Assembly: GCA_964584785.1 (NCBI GenBank)
Contig: CAZPBY010000032.1
Location: 15,211-79,210 of the forward strand
Source: JAHFTY01 sp964584785
GTDB taxonomy: Bacteria > Acidobacteriota > Terriglobia > 20CM-2-55-15
Direction of reading: 5' to 3'
DNA length: 64,000 nucleotides
Positions 1 to 9,391 of this stretch are shown piece after piece. A program made the position numbers and the translations under genes. The first letter of the stretch is position 1, and the number at the start of each line of letters is the position of its first letter. The notes beneath the pieces were generated by a model. It was not told the DNA's origin. It did not search any database and saw nothing but the letters and a program-made list of their open reading frames with translations.

Positions 1-1
1 G

Positions 2-790
2 CCGGAGCACATCTCCAATCCGGCTGCCGCGGTGCTGACTCCAGGCCTTTACAACTCCGCGTATTTCGAACATTCATTTCTTGCGAAACAAATGGGAGTC
101 GAATTGGTCGAAGGGCGGGATCTGGTCGTCGCGGACGGTCACGTCCTGATGCGCACCACGAAAGGGTTTGAGCGCGTTGACGTGTTGTATCGCCGAATCG
201 ATGACGACTTCCTGGATCCGACGGCATTTCGTCCGGATTCGATGTTGGGCGTGCCGGGGCTCCTCGATGTCTACCGGTCCGGACGCGTTGCGCTCGCGAA
301 TGCTCCGGGCACCGGTGTGGCGGACGACAAAGTGATCTACGCGTACGTACCGAAGATCATCAAATACTATCTTGGCGAAGACGCCGTGATCGCCAACGTT
401 CCGACTTACGTCTGTTTCGATGACAAGGATCGGCAGTTTGTACTCGAACATCTCGACACACTTGTCGTGAAGGCCGCAAACGAATCCGGCGGGTACGGAA
501 TGCTGGTGGGACCTCACTCTACGGCAGAGCAGCGCGCCGAGTTTGCAAAACGGATCGAAGCGAATGCGCGAAACTACATCGCTCAACCAACCTTGTCGTT
601 ATCGCGAGTGCCCGTGATCGTCGATGATCACTTCGAGGGCCGCCACGTGGATTTTCGTCCGTATATTCTTTATGGAAAGGACATTTTTGTTCTTCCGGGC
701 GGTCTCACGCGCGTGGCGTTGAAAAAAGGTTCGCTGGTGGTGAACTCGTCGCAGGGCGGCGGCAGCAAGGACACGTGGGTTCTCGCATAG
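2..790 (+). CDS. Circularly permuted ATP-grasp family protein, C-terminal part (5' end outside window)
   Basis: The frame is open from base 2, so the true start lies upstream and only about the last 262 residues are present. The glycine-rich stretch ESGGYGMLVGP and the C-terminal VNSSQGGGSKDTWVL are typical of the circularly permuted ATP-grasp family (DUF404/DUF407 type). These enzymes are predicted carboxylate-amine ligases, but their substrate is unproven. The stop is followed after 3 bases by an alpha-E gene and then an Anbu gene, which is the known Anbu operon arrangement. The transglutaminase-like member often found with these genes is not in the window and may lie upstream. Family assignment is firm; the reaction is unknown. 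Confidence 0.93.
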   Translation, partial: PEHISNPAAAVLTPGLYNSAYFEHSFLAKQMGVELVEGRDLVVADGHVLMRTTKGFERVDVLYRRIDDDFLDPTAFRPDSMLGVPGLLDVYRSGRVALANAPGTGVADDKVIYAYVPKIIKYYLGEDAVIANVPTYVCFDDKDRQFVLEHLDTLVVKAANESGGYGMLVGPHSTAEQRAEFAKRIEANARNYIAQPTLSLSRVPVIVDDHFEGRHVDFRPYILYGKDIFVLPGGLTRVALKKGSLVVNSSQGGGSKDTWVLA

Positions 791-793
791 CTT

Positions 794-1786
794 ATGTTGA
801 GTCGCGTTGCAGATTCTCTATATTGGATGAGCCGTTATATCGAGCGTGCGGAGAACGTGTCGAGATTCATCGACGTCAATGTGCACATGACGCTCGACCT
901 GCCGCTCGGCGCGGTCGAGCAATGGGAACCGCTGATTGCAACCACCGGTGATGACGAACTGTTTGCCGAACTGTACGGGCCGAAGGCGAACCGCGAAAAC
1001 ACGATCCGGTTCCTCGCCTTCGATGTTGCGAATCCCAACTCGATTGTTTCCTGCCTGCGCGTGGCTCGCGAAAACGCCCGGTCGGTGCGCCAGTTCATCA
1101 CGGCGGAGATGTGGGAACAGCTCAACAAGTTCTACATGACGGTGAATTCCACCACCGCTTCGCTGCGCGCCGTGGAATCGCCGCACGATTTCTTCACGGA
1201 CATCATGATGGCGAGCCAGCTTTTCCTCGGGATCACCGACGCGACGATGTCGCACGGCGAAGGATGGCACTTCTGCCACATGGGCCGAATGCTGGAGCGC
1301 GCCGACAAGACCTCCCGGCTTCTGGATGTGAAGTACTTCATGCTCCTGCCAAGCGTCGGCTATGTCGGGACGCCCTACGACGACATTCTCTGGAGCGCCG
1401 TCTTGCGGTCCACGAGCGCGTTCGAAATGTATCGAAAGAAACATCAACAGATTTTCCCCGATCGAGTCGTGGAGTTTCTGGTGCTCGATCGCGAGTTCCC
1501 GCGAGCGATCCATCACTGCGTCATTGACGCCGAGGAATCGCTGCGCGCCATCTCCGGCACGCCCGGAGGCACTTTCCAAAACCTTGCGGAACAGCGGCTG
1601 GGCCGTATTCGCGCGGAGATGGCCTACGTACAGGTGGAGGACATCATTCGCGACGGTCTTCACGAGTTTCTCGACGGCCTGCAGGACCGGCTGAACGCGT
1701 CGGGGCAGGCAATCTTCGATACGTTTTTCGCGCTGCGCCCCATCGACGGCGCTGTCGCGGTCAAGAAAGGATCAGCGGAGCGATGA
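794..1786 (+). CDS. Alpha-E domain protein (DUF403)
   Basis: This 330-residue mostly helical protein opens with MLSRVADSLYWMSRYIERAEN, close to the N-terminal signature of alpha-E (DUF403) proteins. The family has no established biochemical role. It travels with circularly permuted ATP-grasp ligases and Anbu, and a joint peptide-modifying or peptide-processing function has been suggested by others. The gene starts 3 bases after the ATP-grasp stop and its TGA overlaps the next ATG in an ATGA junction, so translation of the three genes is probably coupled. Length is usual for the family and no signal peptide is visible. Confidence 0.93.
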   Translation: MLSRVADSLYWMSRYIERAENVSRFIDVNVHMTLDLPLGAVEQWEPLIATTGDDELFAELYGPKANRENTIRFLAFDVANPNSIVSCLRVARENARSVRQFITAEMWEQLNKFYMTVNSTTASLRAVESPHDFFTDIMMASQLFLGITDATMSHGEGWHFCHMGRMLERADKTSRLLDVKYFMLLPSVGYVGTPYDDILWSAVLRSTSAFEMYRKKHQQIFPDRVVEFLVLDREFPRAIHHCVIDAEESLRAISGTPGGTFQNLAEQRLGRIRAEMAYVQVEDIIRDGLHEFLDGLQDRLNASGQAIFDTFFALRPIDGAVAVKKGSAER

Positions 1787-2520
1787 CGTTTTGTCTTGGG
1801 ATGAGAGTGGAAGGCGGTCTGGTCGCTCTCGCGGACACGCGCGTAACGTCGGGGAACGAAGTCATCACGGCTAAGAAGATCTCGGTGTTCCAGAGAGACG
1901 GCTATGCCATGTTCATCATGACCTCGGGTCTCCGTTCCGTTCGCGACAAGACGCTGACGTATTTTGAGGACTACATCCATCACCGGAATGACCCGTTCGA
2001 CCGGCTTTTCAAGGCCGCGAACGGATTTGCCGAACAGGTCCGCCGCGTCGCTACGGAGGACAAGGAGCCGCTTGCGGCGGCCGGTCTCTACTTCGATATG
2101 TACGCGCTCATCGGGGGCCAGATGGCGGGTGACAAGGAGCATCTCCTTTATCTGGTTTATCCCCAGGGAAACTGGGTCGAAATCGGCAAAGGCACGCCGT
2201 ATCAGATTATCGGATCGCCCGCATATGGCAAACCCGTACTCGACCGTACGTTGAAATACTCGGATCCCTTGCAATTTGCCCTGAAAGTGGGTGTTTTGGC
2301 GTTTGATTCCACGCGGATCAGCGCGGCGGATGTCGACTTTCCGCTCGATGTCGCGATCTACCAGTCGGGTCAATTCCGCATTCTGGAACACCGCTACGAA
2401 AAGAACGATTTGCTGGAATTGTCGACGTGGTGGGGAACCCGGCTGAGGCAGCTGGTCAACGAAGTTCCTTCGGACGCCATTCACGGCATTTTTTCGAACC
2501 CCCTTCCGACCAATCCCTGA
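1783..2520 (+). CDS. Anbu-type proteasome-like peptidase
   Basis: This 245-residue protein starts MTFCLGMRVEGG, followed by LADTRVTSG. It has the Ntn-hydrolase pattern of Anbu, the ancestral beta-subunit relative of HslV and the 20S proteasome. Thr2 directly after the initiator Met would be the nucleophile once Met is removed, so no long propeptide is expected. Position at the end of the ATP-grasp/alpha-E operon, with a 4-bp overlap, supports the call. Anbu forms oligomeric rings in studied species; its natural substrates are unclear. The gene is followed by an AT-richer gap holding the promoter candidate of the next operon. Confidence 0.92.
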   Translation: MTFCLGMRVEGGLVALADTRVTSGNEVITAKKISVFQRDGYAMFIMTSGLRSVRDKTLTYFEDYIHHRNDPFDRLFKAANGFAEQVRRVATEDKEPLAAAGLYFDMYALIGGQMAGDKEHLLYLVYPQGNWVEIGKGTPYQIIGSPAYGKPVLDRTLKYSDPLQFALKVGVLAFDSTRISAADVDFPLDVAIYQSGQFRILEHRYEKNDLLELSTWWGTRLRQLVNEVPSDAIHGIFSNPLPTNP

Positions 2521-2554
2521 TCAAAAAAACTAAAGATTTCCCCCTATGTTTCTC

Positions 2555-2584
2555 TTGAATTAACCCTTTCAATGACAATATGAT
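2555..2584 (+). promoter_or_regulatory. Candidate sigma-70-like promoter for the DUF1592 operon
   Basis: TTGAAT (2555-2560) and TATGAT (2579-2584) are separated by 18 bases, close to the housekeeping consensus, in an AT-rich stretch 50 bases before the start codon at 2635. The call rests on sequence pattern only. Confidence 0.45.
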
Positions 2585-2634
2585 CCGCCTCGTTAACGCT
2601 TTTTGAGTGCTCTAGGTTATAGTGAGGAGAATTG

Positions 2635-5151
2635 ATGAGAGCAAAACTGACCGGGTTCATCATAACTGTACTTGCACTTGGAGGCTCTACCGCAACGAGT
2701 TACACGATAGGCGGAGAGCCGTTACAGACGTCTCAGGTCCCCGTAAAAGCTCCTGCCGCATCGACTCCCACGCGGGCGACCGCTACTCCGGCGACGGCCG
2801 CGGCCCACGCTGCGATCATTACCGATGCACAACTCACAAAGGTTATTCAAACGAATTGTGCGGGCTGCCATAACGATAAATTGAAGGAGCAATTCGGTAA
2901 TCTTTCATTGCAGGCATACGACGTTGCGGCCGCTGCGAAAAGCGCCGAAGTTTCAGAGAAGATGATTCGGAAGTTGCGAGCCGGAATGATGCCTCCGCCC
3001 AACGCTCCCAAACCGCCGGCCGAGACGCTCACGGCACTGGTTGAGAGAATCGAAAACAAAATCGACGCTGCCTCGAAACTCGATCCGAACCCGGGTACTC
3101 GCGCATTTCAACGGTTGAACAGAGCCGAGTACAAAGCAGCCGTCAAAGATCTTCTCGGACTGGACATTGATCCCGGACAGTGGCTGCCGCTGGATACGAT
3201 GAGCGGCAATTTCGACAACATCGCGGATGCGCAGTTCCTGAACCCGACGGTTCTCGAAGCGTACCTCAATGCCGCTGAAGACATCAGCCGCATGGCGATC
3301 GGCGACCGGAATGCTCCGGACATTTCCGTCAAGTATGCAAACTCCACATACCTTTCGCAGAACCCCGGGGATCACGTCGCAGGTACGCCTTATGGGACGC
3401 GCGGCGGTATTGCCGTGGATCACGTTTTTCCTGCTGACGGCGAATACATGCTGCAGCTGAACTTTGCGTCCGGCGGAAGCGCGAAGGATGAAAAACTCGA
3501 CTTTTCGGTCGATGGCGAACAGGTGTATGTGCTGAACTACGATCCGAATGTTACGCGGCAAGCTGCCGCAGCGGACGGCCGAAGTTACGCCTTGCAGGGC
3601 ACACCGTCGATTCGGGTCACGGCGGGGCAGCACCACGTCGCCGTCGCATTTGTCAAAAAGCAGGATGGACCTTTTGAAGACGTCATTCGGCCGCACGATT
3701 GGTCCTATGCCGGTGGTGGTTCCGGAGGAAATGCGATAACTCAGTTACCGCATGTTCATGAACTGTATATAAGAGGACCGATCAAGATCACCGGAATGAC
3801 GGAAAGCAATCCGTCACGAAATAAGGTCTTCGCGTGCCGTCCGGTTTCCGCCACGGAAGAGCGTAACTGCGCTCGAACCATCATTGCGAAATTGGGTAAC
3901 CAGGCGTTTCGGCGTCCCATGACCAACGCGGATACGGATCAGTTTCTGAAACTGTTTGACTCGGGTTCCGAAAGGGGCGGCTTCGAGACGGGTATCCGGG
4001 AAGCGCTCAGCGGAATCCTCGCGAGTCCGAACTTCGTGCTGAAAACCGAAACGACTCCTGCGATGCTCGCTCCCGGTCAGAAGAACTACCGCGTTTCAGA
4101 TGTCGATCTCGCGACGCGCCTTGCATTCTTTATCTGGGGCACGCCGCCGGATGAGACGCTGATGAATCTCGCGTCACAAAAGAAGCTTTCCGCTCCGGGC
4201 GAGTTGGACAGGCAAGTCAAGCGTATGCTCGCCGATCCCCGTTCCGAAGCTCTGGGATCACGGTTCGCCGCGCAATGGCTGCATCTGGCGACCATGTACA
4301 AGATCAACCCGGACGCAAACTACTTCCCGAACTTCGACCAGTTGACGGCCGATGCGATGAAGACGGAAACGGTGATGTTCTTCAACAACCTGGTTCACCA
4401 GAATCGCAGCCTGCTGGAACTGTTCAACGCCAACTACACATTCCTTAACGAGCGGTTGGCGAGGCACTACGGTATTTCGAACGTGGCCGGACCGGAATTC
4501 CGCAAAGTGGAGTATCCGGATTCTTCCCGGCGCGGCATTCTGGGTCAGGGGAGTATTCAGGTTCTGACCTCGTTGGCAGGCCGAACATCTCCCGTGAATC
4601 GTGGCAAGTGGGTCATGTCGACGCTGATGGGGACTCCGCCGCCAAATCCCCCCGCGAACGTACCGCCGCTGGACGACACTTCGGGCGGCAAGGAAGGCCA
4701 GACTCTGACGACGCGGCAGCGCATGGAGATTCACCGGAACAATGCGATGTGCGCTCGCTGCCACAACCTGATCGATCCGATCGGACTGGCCATGGATAAC
4801 TTCGATCCGACGGGCCGTTGGCGCACGCGCGAAGGCGGCACGACTTTGGATACGAATGGGAAGTACTACGATGGAACGCCCATATCGAATGTCAGCGAGC
4901 TTGAAGAAGCCTTGTTGAAGCACCCGATACCGTTGGCGAGAAATTTCGCCGAGAACCTTTTGTCTTACGCGATCGGCCGGTCGATCGAATACTACGATCA
5001 GCCGACGATTCGCACGATTGTGAAAGCGGCCGAGCCCGAGAAGTACCCGATGCAATCGTTCATCATGGGAGTCGTGAAGAGCGATGCATTTCAGATGAAG
5101 CGTGTAGAAACAGTTACGGAACCAACAACACGGAACGTTAACCGGAATTAA
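2635..5151 (+). CDS. Planctomycete-type cytochrome c domain protein (DUF1587/1595/1592/1588/1585)
   Basis: This 838-residue exported protein has an N-terminal hydrophobic signal. A first heme motif CAGCH lies at residues 75-79 and a second CARCH at 706-710. Between them, in order, are DUF1587-like (from about 150), a beta-rich insert (about 250-365), DUF1595-like and DUF1592-like segments (about 410-560), and DUF1588-like (RRGILGQ, about 625). The CARCH motif and the DUF1585-like tail follow. This multidomain layout is common in Planctomycetes and Acidobacteria, and its function is unproven. The ATG at 2635 is preferred to the TTG just before it because GAGGAGA lies at 2624-2630. It is followed at 21 bases by the DUF1552 gene, its usual partner. 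Confidence 0.92.
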   Translation: MRAKLTGFIITVLALGGSTATSYTIGGEPLQTSQVPVKAPAASTPTRATATPATAAAHAAIITDAQLTKVIQTNCAGCHNDKLKEQFGNLSLQAYDVAAAAKSAEVSEKMIRKLRAGMMPPPNAPKPPAETLTALVERIENKIDAASKLDPNPGTRAFQRLNRAEYKAAVKDLLGLDIDPGQWLPLDTMSGNFDNIADAQFLNPTVLEAYLNAAEDISRMAIGDRNAPDISVKYANSTYLSQNPGDHVAGTPYGTRGGIAVDHVFPADGEYMLQLNFASGGSAKDEKLDFSVDGEQVYVLNYDPNVTRQAAAADGRSYALQGTPSIRVTAGQHHVAVAFVKKQDGPFEDVIRPHDWSYAGGGSGGNAITQLPHVHELYIRGPIKITGMTESNPSRNKVFACRPVSATEERNCARTIIAKLGNQAFRRPMTNADTDQFLKLFDSGSERGGFETGIREALSGILASPNFVLKTETTPAMLAPGQKNYRVSDVDLATRLAFFIWGTPPDETLMNLASQKKLSAPGELDRQVKRMLADPRSEALGSRFAAQWLHLATMYKINPDANYFPNFDQLTADAMKTETVMFFNNLVHQNRSLLELFNANYTFLNERLARHYGISNVAGPEFRKVEYPDSSRRGILGQGSIQVLTSLAGRTSPVNRGKWVMSTLMGTPPPNPPANVPPLDDTSGGKEGQTLTTRQRMEIHRNNAMCARCHNLIDPIGLAMDNFDPTGRWRTREGGTTLDTNGKYYDGTPISNVSELEEALLKHPIPLARNFAENLLSYAIGRSIEYYDQPTIRTIVKAAEPEKYPMQSFIMGVVKSDAFQMKRVETVTEPTTRNVNRN

Positions 5152-5172
5152 CCTTAAGTCGAGGAGTCAACT

Positions 5173-6567
5173 ATGTCCTTCATTACTGGAAAGCACCTAC
5201 CCCGCCGTACCTTCCTGAAGGGGATGGGTGCGATGGTCGCCTTGCCCTACATGGAATCCATGGTACCGGCAGGTAAACCCGGAGCCGCGGTCGGCAATAA
5301 GACCCGCTTTATTGCTATTGAAGAGGTACACGGGTTGGCCGGATGCTCGCCTATCGGTATGGAAAAGAACCTCTACGCTCCTGCGAAGCTTGGACGGGAT
5401 TTCGAGTTCGTTCCAGACAGCGCGCTGCGCGGTTTGAAGCCGTATCAGGATGATCTGACGATCGTCAGCAACACGGACGTTCGTATGGCGGAAGCATTCT
5501 CCGCACCGGAAATCGGCGCGGACCACTTCCGATCTTCCTCGGTTTGGCTCACCCAATCCCACCCGAAACAAACTCAGGGTTCGGACCTGTGGGTGGGTAC
5601 ATCGATGGATCAGATCCATGCCCAGAAATTCGGACAGGAGAACCCGCTTCCGTCCTTGCAGCTTTGCATCGAGAATCTCGATCAGGCCGGCACGTGCACC
5701 TACAACTATCACTGCGCGTACCTGGATGCGATCAGCTGGGCGACTCCCAACAGCCCTCTCCCGATGATCCGCGATCCTCGTCAGGCGTTCGACCTTCTGT
5801 TCGGCGTCGGCGGCTCGAAGGAAGACCGCGAAGAGCGCAAGCAAACCCGCAAGAGCGTCCTGGATGTGATCCGAACCGAAGTCGCCAGCTTGAACAAGTC
5901 GCTCCCGGCTTCCGATCGCGCACGGCTCGGTCAATATCTGCAGGCGATCGACGAAGTGGATCGCCGAATCAAAGCCGTCGAAACGCGTAACAAGAGCGGC
6001 GAAGCTCGAGAATTGCCTGACGCTCCTGCCGGCGTTCCCGATTCCTTCGGCGAACACATGAAACTCATGTTCGACATTCAAGTGCTCGCGTTCCAGAACG
6101 ACATGACTCGCGTGATCACATTCAAGACCGGTCGCGACGCCGACTCTCGGCGATTCCCGGAAAGCGAAGTGCCGCAGGCCCCGTTCCATCCATCCTCTCA
6201 CTACGGGAACGAAGCGGCCGTCATGACGTACAACAAGATCAACATCTATCGTATCGGACAAGTGGCATACCTCGCGGAAAAGCTGCGGAACACGATGGAC
6301 GGTGGAACATCTTTGATGGATCAGACGATCGTCATGTGGGGTTCGCCGATGTCCAACAGCAACATTCACGCTCACCGGCACGCACCGCTGTTCTTCCTTG
6401 GAAAAGGCAACGGCCTGCTGCCCGGCAACATGCACTTCAAGGCCGAGGACGGCACACCGATGGCGAACGTGATGCTGTCGGTTCTGCAACATCTGGGTCA
6501 CGACATGGACAGCTTCGGCGACAGCACGGGAGCTTTCGCCTTCTCGACGCCGACAACCGTCCGATAA
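5173..6567 (+). CDS. DUF1552 family protein, Tat-exported
   Basis: This 464-residue protein begins with a twin-arginine signal (RRTFLKGMGAMVALP, Arg11-Arg12), implying export in folded form, possibly with a cofactor. The rest matches DUF1552 proteins, which are almost always encoded next to DUF1592-type cytochromes, as here. A ribosome-binding sequence (CGAGGAG) lies before the start. The family resembles metal-dependent sulfatase-like/DUF1501-type proteins in layout, but no reaction is established. It is probably the catalytic or substrate-binding partner of the upstream heme protein; this is inferred from conserved gene order. Confidence 0.9.
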   Translation: MSFITGKHLPRRTFLKGMGAMVALPYMESMVPAGKPGAAVGNKTRFIAIEEVHGLAGCSPIGMEKNLYAPAKLGRDFEFVPDSALRGLKPYQDDLTIVSNTDVRMAEAFSAPEIGADHFRSSSVWLTQSHPKQTQGSDLWVGTSMDQIHAQKFGQENPLPSLQLCIENLDQAGTCTYNYHCAYLDAISWATPNSPLPMIRDPRQAFDLLFGVGGSKEDREERKQTRKSVLDVIRTEVASLNKSLPASDRARLGQYLQAIDEVDRRIKAVETRNKSGEARELPDAPAGVPDSFGEHMKLMFDIQVLAFQNDMTRVITFKTGRDADSRRFPESEVPQAPFHPSSHYGNEAAVMTYNKINIYRIGQVAYLAEKLRNTMDGGTSLMDQTIVMWGSPMSNSNIHAHRHAPLFFLGKGNGLLPGNMHFKAEDGTPMANVMLSVLQHLGHDMDSFGDSTGAFAFSTPTTVR

Positions 6568-6591
6568 GCGGACAAGGAGAAGATTATTCGT

Positions 6592-8553
6592 ATGAAGAAG
6601 AAGACTTTTCTGATTGTTGGCATCGTAGCCATGCTCTGTGCCAGCGTTGCGATGATCGGGACTCCTGCCGATGCGCCCGTCGCCCAAGCCGCCATGCGCG
6701 GGGATCGCGACGGTGTTAAGGCGCTGCTGCAGAAAGGTGCCGATGTCAACGTCGCCCTGAGCGACGGCATGACGGCGCTTCACTATGCGGCATCGCTCGG
6801 CGACGCTCAAATGGCCGAGATGCTGGTTTACGCCGGCGCGAATGTGAAAGCTCCGACCCGAATCAACCAGTACACGCCGCTCCATCTCGCCGGCGAATCC
6901 GGCAGCGCTGCGGTGATCAAGGTGCTGTTGAATGCCGGTGCGGACGTCAACGCAAAGACGACCGTCACCGGTGTTACGCCGCTCCATCTGGCAGCGGGTG
7001 CCGGTAGCGTGGATGCAGTCAACGCTCTGTTGGAGAAGGGCGCCAATCCGAACGCACGTGAAGCCGAATGGGAGCAAACGCCTCTGGTTTTTGCGGCGGC
7101 GAAGAATCGTGCGGAAGTCATCACCGCGCTGCTCGCTCGCGGGGCGGATCCCAACATTGCCTCAAAAGGCTCGGCATTTCCTGCGGGCGGTCGTGGCGGC
7201 TTCCCCGGCGCGGGTGGTCCTCCGGCTCCTCCAGCAGCGGCAGGCGCTGCTCCGGCAGCCGGTGGTCCTCCGGCAGCGGCGGCAACAGCAGCAGCTCCAC
7301 CGGCCGGTGCTCCGGCAGCGGGTGGACGTGGTGGTCGTGGCGGACGCGGTGGTGCTGCGGCAGCTCCTGCAGCGAATGCGGCTGCGGCTCCAGCGCCTGG
7401 CGCTCCGGCAGCAGGCGCTCCGCCTGCGGATGCTCCTCCTGCCGCGGGCCAACGCGGTGGACGCGGCGGCGGACAAGGCCAGCTTGCGGTTAACGACGAC
7501 ACTCCCGTCGGTCGTGGCGCTCCCGGCATGGGCGGACTGACTCCTCTGCACCAGGCCGCGCGTCAGGGTTATCTCGCGGCCGTCCACAGTCTCATCGATG
7601 GCGGCGCTGACCTGGACAAAGCCAGCTTCGACAGTTCGACTCCTCTGGCCGTCGCTGTGCTGAACTCCCAATACGACGTCGCGATGGAACTCATCAAACA
7701 CGGCGCCGACGTGAATAAGCCGCTGACATACGTTAATGCAGGTCCACTGTGGCTGACGATCAATTCACAATGGCAGCCTCGGACTCGTTTCCCTCAGCCT
7801 CAGGAAGGCGGTTATCAAAAGGCCAGTTATCTCGACGTGATCGCAGCGCTGCTCGATGCGGGCGCGGATCCCAATGCGAAGATTTCCGGTCACCCGTTCT
7901 TCATGGAATACACGGGCTGCGGAAACGGCCGTTGCGGTCTGGAAGACATGACGGGTTCGACTCCGTTCATGCGCGCGGCGTACAGTCTCGATGTCCCCGC
8001 CATGAAGTTGCTGGTCAAGCGCGGAGCACACTTCAATGAAGGCATCATCGTCGCTGCGAACGGCGCACGGAATGGCTTGCCGCCGGCAGTCGCCGGTGCG
8101 GCAGGCGGTCCGCCGCAGGACAACATACCGCGCGGCACGGATGGACTTCCTCTCGCTCCGATCGTCAATAAAGTTGCGACCGGCCCGGTGCTCGCGGTCC
8201 ACTATGTGGCTGGTGAAGGTTACGGCGAAGGTTTTGCCGGTAACGCCCACGTCCACGCGCCCGACGCCTGGCTGTCGGCGATGAAGTATGTCCTCGAGGA
8301 ATTACACCAGGACGTGAATGCGCGCGATGATCAGGGTTTCACCGCATTGCATCACGCCGCGGCTCGAGGTGATTCCGACATGATTCTGTACCTGATTTCA
8401 AAGGGTGCGGACGCCACTGCCGTCAGCACTCGCGGCCAGACGGCGGCCGACATGGCGAACAGTCCGACCTCGCGTATTTCGCCGATGCCGACCATTGTCG
8501 CATTGCTTGAAGCGCTGGGTTCCGCCAATAGCCACAAATGTACTCAGTGCTAG
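6592..8553 (+). CDS. Exported ankyrin-repeat protein with Ala/Gly/Pro-rich linker
   Basis: This 653-residue protein has a short hydrophobic N-terminal signal (FLIVGIVAMLCASVAMIG). Ankyrin repeats occupy about residues 25-200 (DGMTALHYAASLG, YTPLHLAGESG). A low-complexity Ala/Gly/Pro-rich stretch with RGGRGG blocks lies at about 195-305. More ankyrin repeats follow to the end (TPLHQAARQG, FTALHHAAARG). It is the third gene of the operon, 24 bases after DUF1552, with GGAGAAG before the start. Ankyrin repeats normally bind protein partners, so it may scaffold the cytochrome/DUF1552 complex in the periplasm; that is inference. A strong terminator follows. Confidence 0.88.
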   Translation: MKKKTFLIVGIVAMLCASVAMIGTPADAPVAQAAMRGDRDGVKALLQKGADVNVALSDGMTALHYAASLGDAQMAEMLVYAGANVKAPTRINQYTPLHLAGESGSAAVIKVLLNAGADVNAKTTVTGVTPLHLAAGAGSVDAVNALLEKGANPNAREAEWEQTPLVFAAAKNRAEVITALLARGADPNIASKGSAFPAGGRGGFPGAGGPPAPPAAAGAAPAAGGPPAAAATAAAPPAGAPAAGGRGGRGGRGGAAAAPAANAAAAPAPGAPAAGAPPADAPPAAGQRGGRGGGQGQLAVNDDTPVGRGAPGMGGLTPLHQAARQGYLAAVHSLIDGGADLDKASFDSSTPLAVAVLNSQYDVAMELIKHGADVNKPLTYVNAGPLWLTINSQWQPRTRFPQPQEGGYQKASYLDVIAALLDAGADPNAKISGHPFFMEYTGCGNGRCGLEDMTGSTPFMRAAYSLDVPAMKLLVKRGAHFNEGIIVAANGARNGLPPAVAGAAGGPPQDNIPRGTDGLPLAPIVNKVATGPVLAVHYVAGEGYGEGFAGNAHVHAPDAWLSAMKYVLEELHQDVNARDDQGFTALHHAAARGDSDMILYLISKGADATAVSTRGQTAADMANSPTSRISPMPTIVALLEALGSANSHKCTQC

Positions 8554-8578
8554 CTCGACTCTAGACCGGTTCCGTTCC

Positions 8579-8612
8579 AAAACGCCGTGATCATGACGAT
8601 CACGGCGTTTTT
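8579..8612 (+). terminator. Rho-independent terminator of the DUF1592-DUF1552-ankyrin operon
   Basis: A perfect 14-bp stem (AAAACGCCGTGATC at 8579-8592, its complement at 8598-8611) closes a 5-base loop (ATGAC) and runs into a short T tract, 25 bases after the ankyrin stop codon. Confidence 0.9.
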
Positions 8613-8700
8613 GTTGATGGACGGTTTTGTTGCGATGTCCGCACGGTGACGTGATGAATTAGATAAAAGCCCGAACTATAATGCGGCGCCATACATTCCA

Positions 8701-8877
8701 TATCGTGAGCGGAGACGATGGGACTTTGTCACTGAGGCCTTCAATGTGTTCAATCATCTGAACGTGTTGGGAGTGAATCCGGTTTACGGATCAGGACCAC
8801 TGCCGGCCACAGGGTTCGGAGCGGTCACGGCTGCTGCACCGCGGCAGGTCCGGTTTTCCATCGATTATGAGTTCTGA
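8701..8877 (+). pseudogene. C-terminal remnant of a TonB-dependent receptor (Oar-like)
   Basis: In one frame, ending at the TGA at 8875-8877, the sequence reads RRRWDFVTEAFNVFNHLNV, then a Gly/Pro-rich turn, then PRQVRFSIDYEF and stop. EAFN(V/L)FNH and a final PRQ...F..(K/D)YEF with terminal Phe are the standard last strands of acidobacterial carboxypeptidase-regulatory/TonB-dependent receptors. No start, plug domain or remainder of the roughly 1,000-residue barrel is present upstream; the operon terminator lies only about 90 bases away. It is therefore a truncated relic of a deletion or rearrangement. Confidence 0.8.
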
Positions 8878-9391
8878 CGGCTGGTGCCACCGGTCACTCA
8901 CGCGAGTCGGCGCGCCGGATTTGAGTTCGCTTCTGCGAACACACCGGTAGATGAATTTGTAGACCTGAAAGCATCGCCGTTCAAATCGGTAAGTATTTCG
9001 CATTGCAGACACCCTCTTTTAGGTTTCCAGACGACTTTATCGCTTCAGACCATACCTATCCACTAACTCGTCAACCGATTCAGGCATATCGAAGGGCATC
9101 ACATCACGGTCGCCGCCCTTACAAAAACCTTTCTCGCTGATGTCGTGTTTTCGCTCGCAAATCCGCATTGTTTTGTGTGGGCGGATGTGCCGACGACTTG
9201 TGAACCGGGCGATCGTGCGTCACGTCACAACACAATATTGCTGACAATAGAATCGGGTTCCTTTTTGGTTTAAGGGACCCATATATAAACTACGCCGCTT
9301 TCATGAGTAAAGACCGCGAATGCAACTCCGATCTGCAAATTCGAAAAGGTTGATTTTGGCTCGGGCGCGAACCATCGAAGGAGCTGTCATC
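8878..9391 (+). other. Intergenic region without a supported gene
   Basis: About 510 bases between the receptor remnant and the NHL gene. It is AT-richer than its surroundings and has no credible reading frame. GAAGGAG at 9377-9383, just before the ATG at 9392, is the ribosome-binding site of the next gene. I see no clear promoter. Confidence 0.6.

Noticed and set aside
5197..7077. Long antisense open frame (626 codons) across the DUF1552 and ankyrin genes
   Set aside because: It is antisense to two well-supported genes, has no ribosome-binding site and an arginine/histidine-rich composition typical of antisense frames in G+C-rich DNA.
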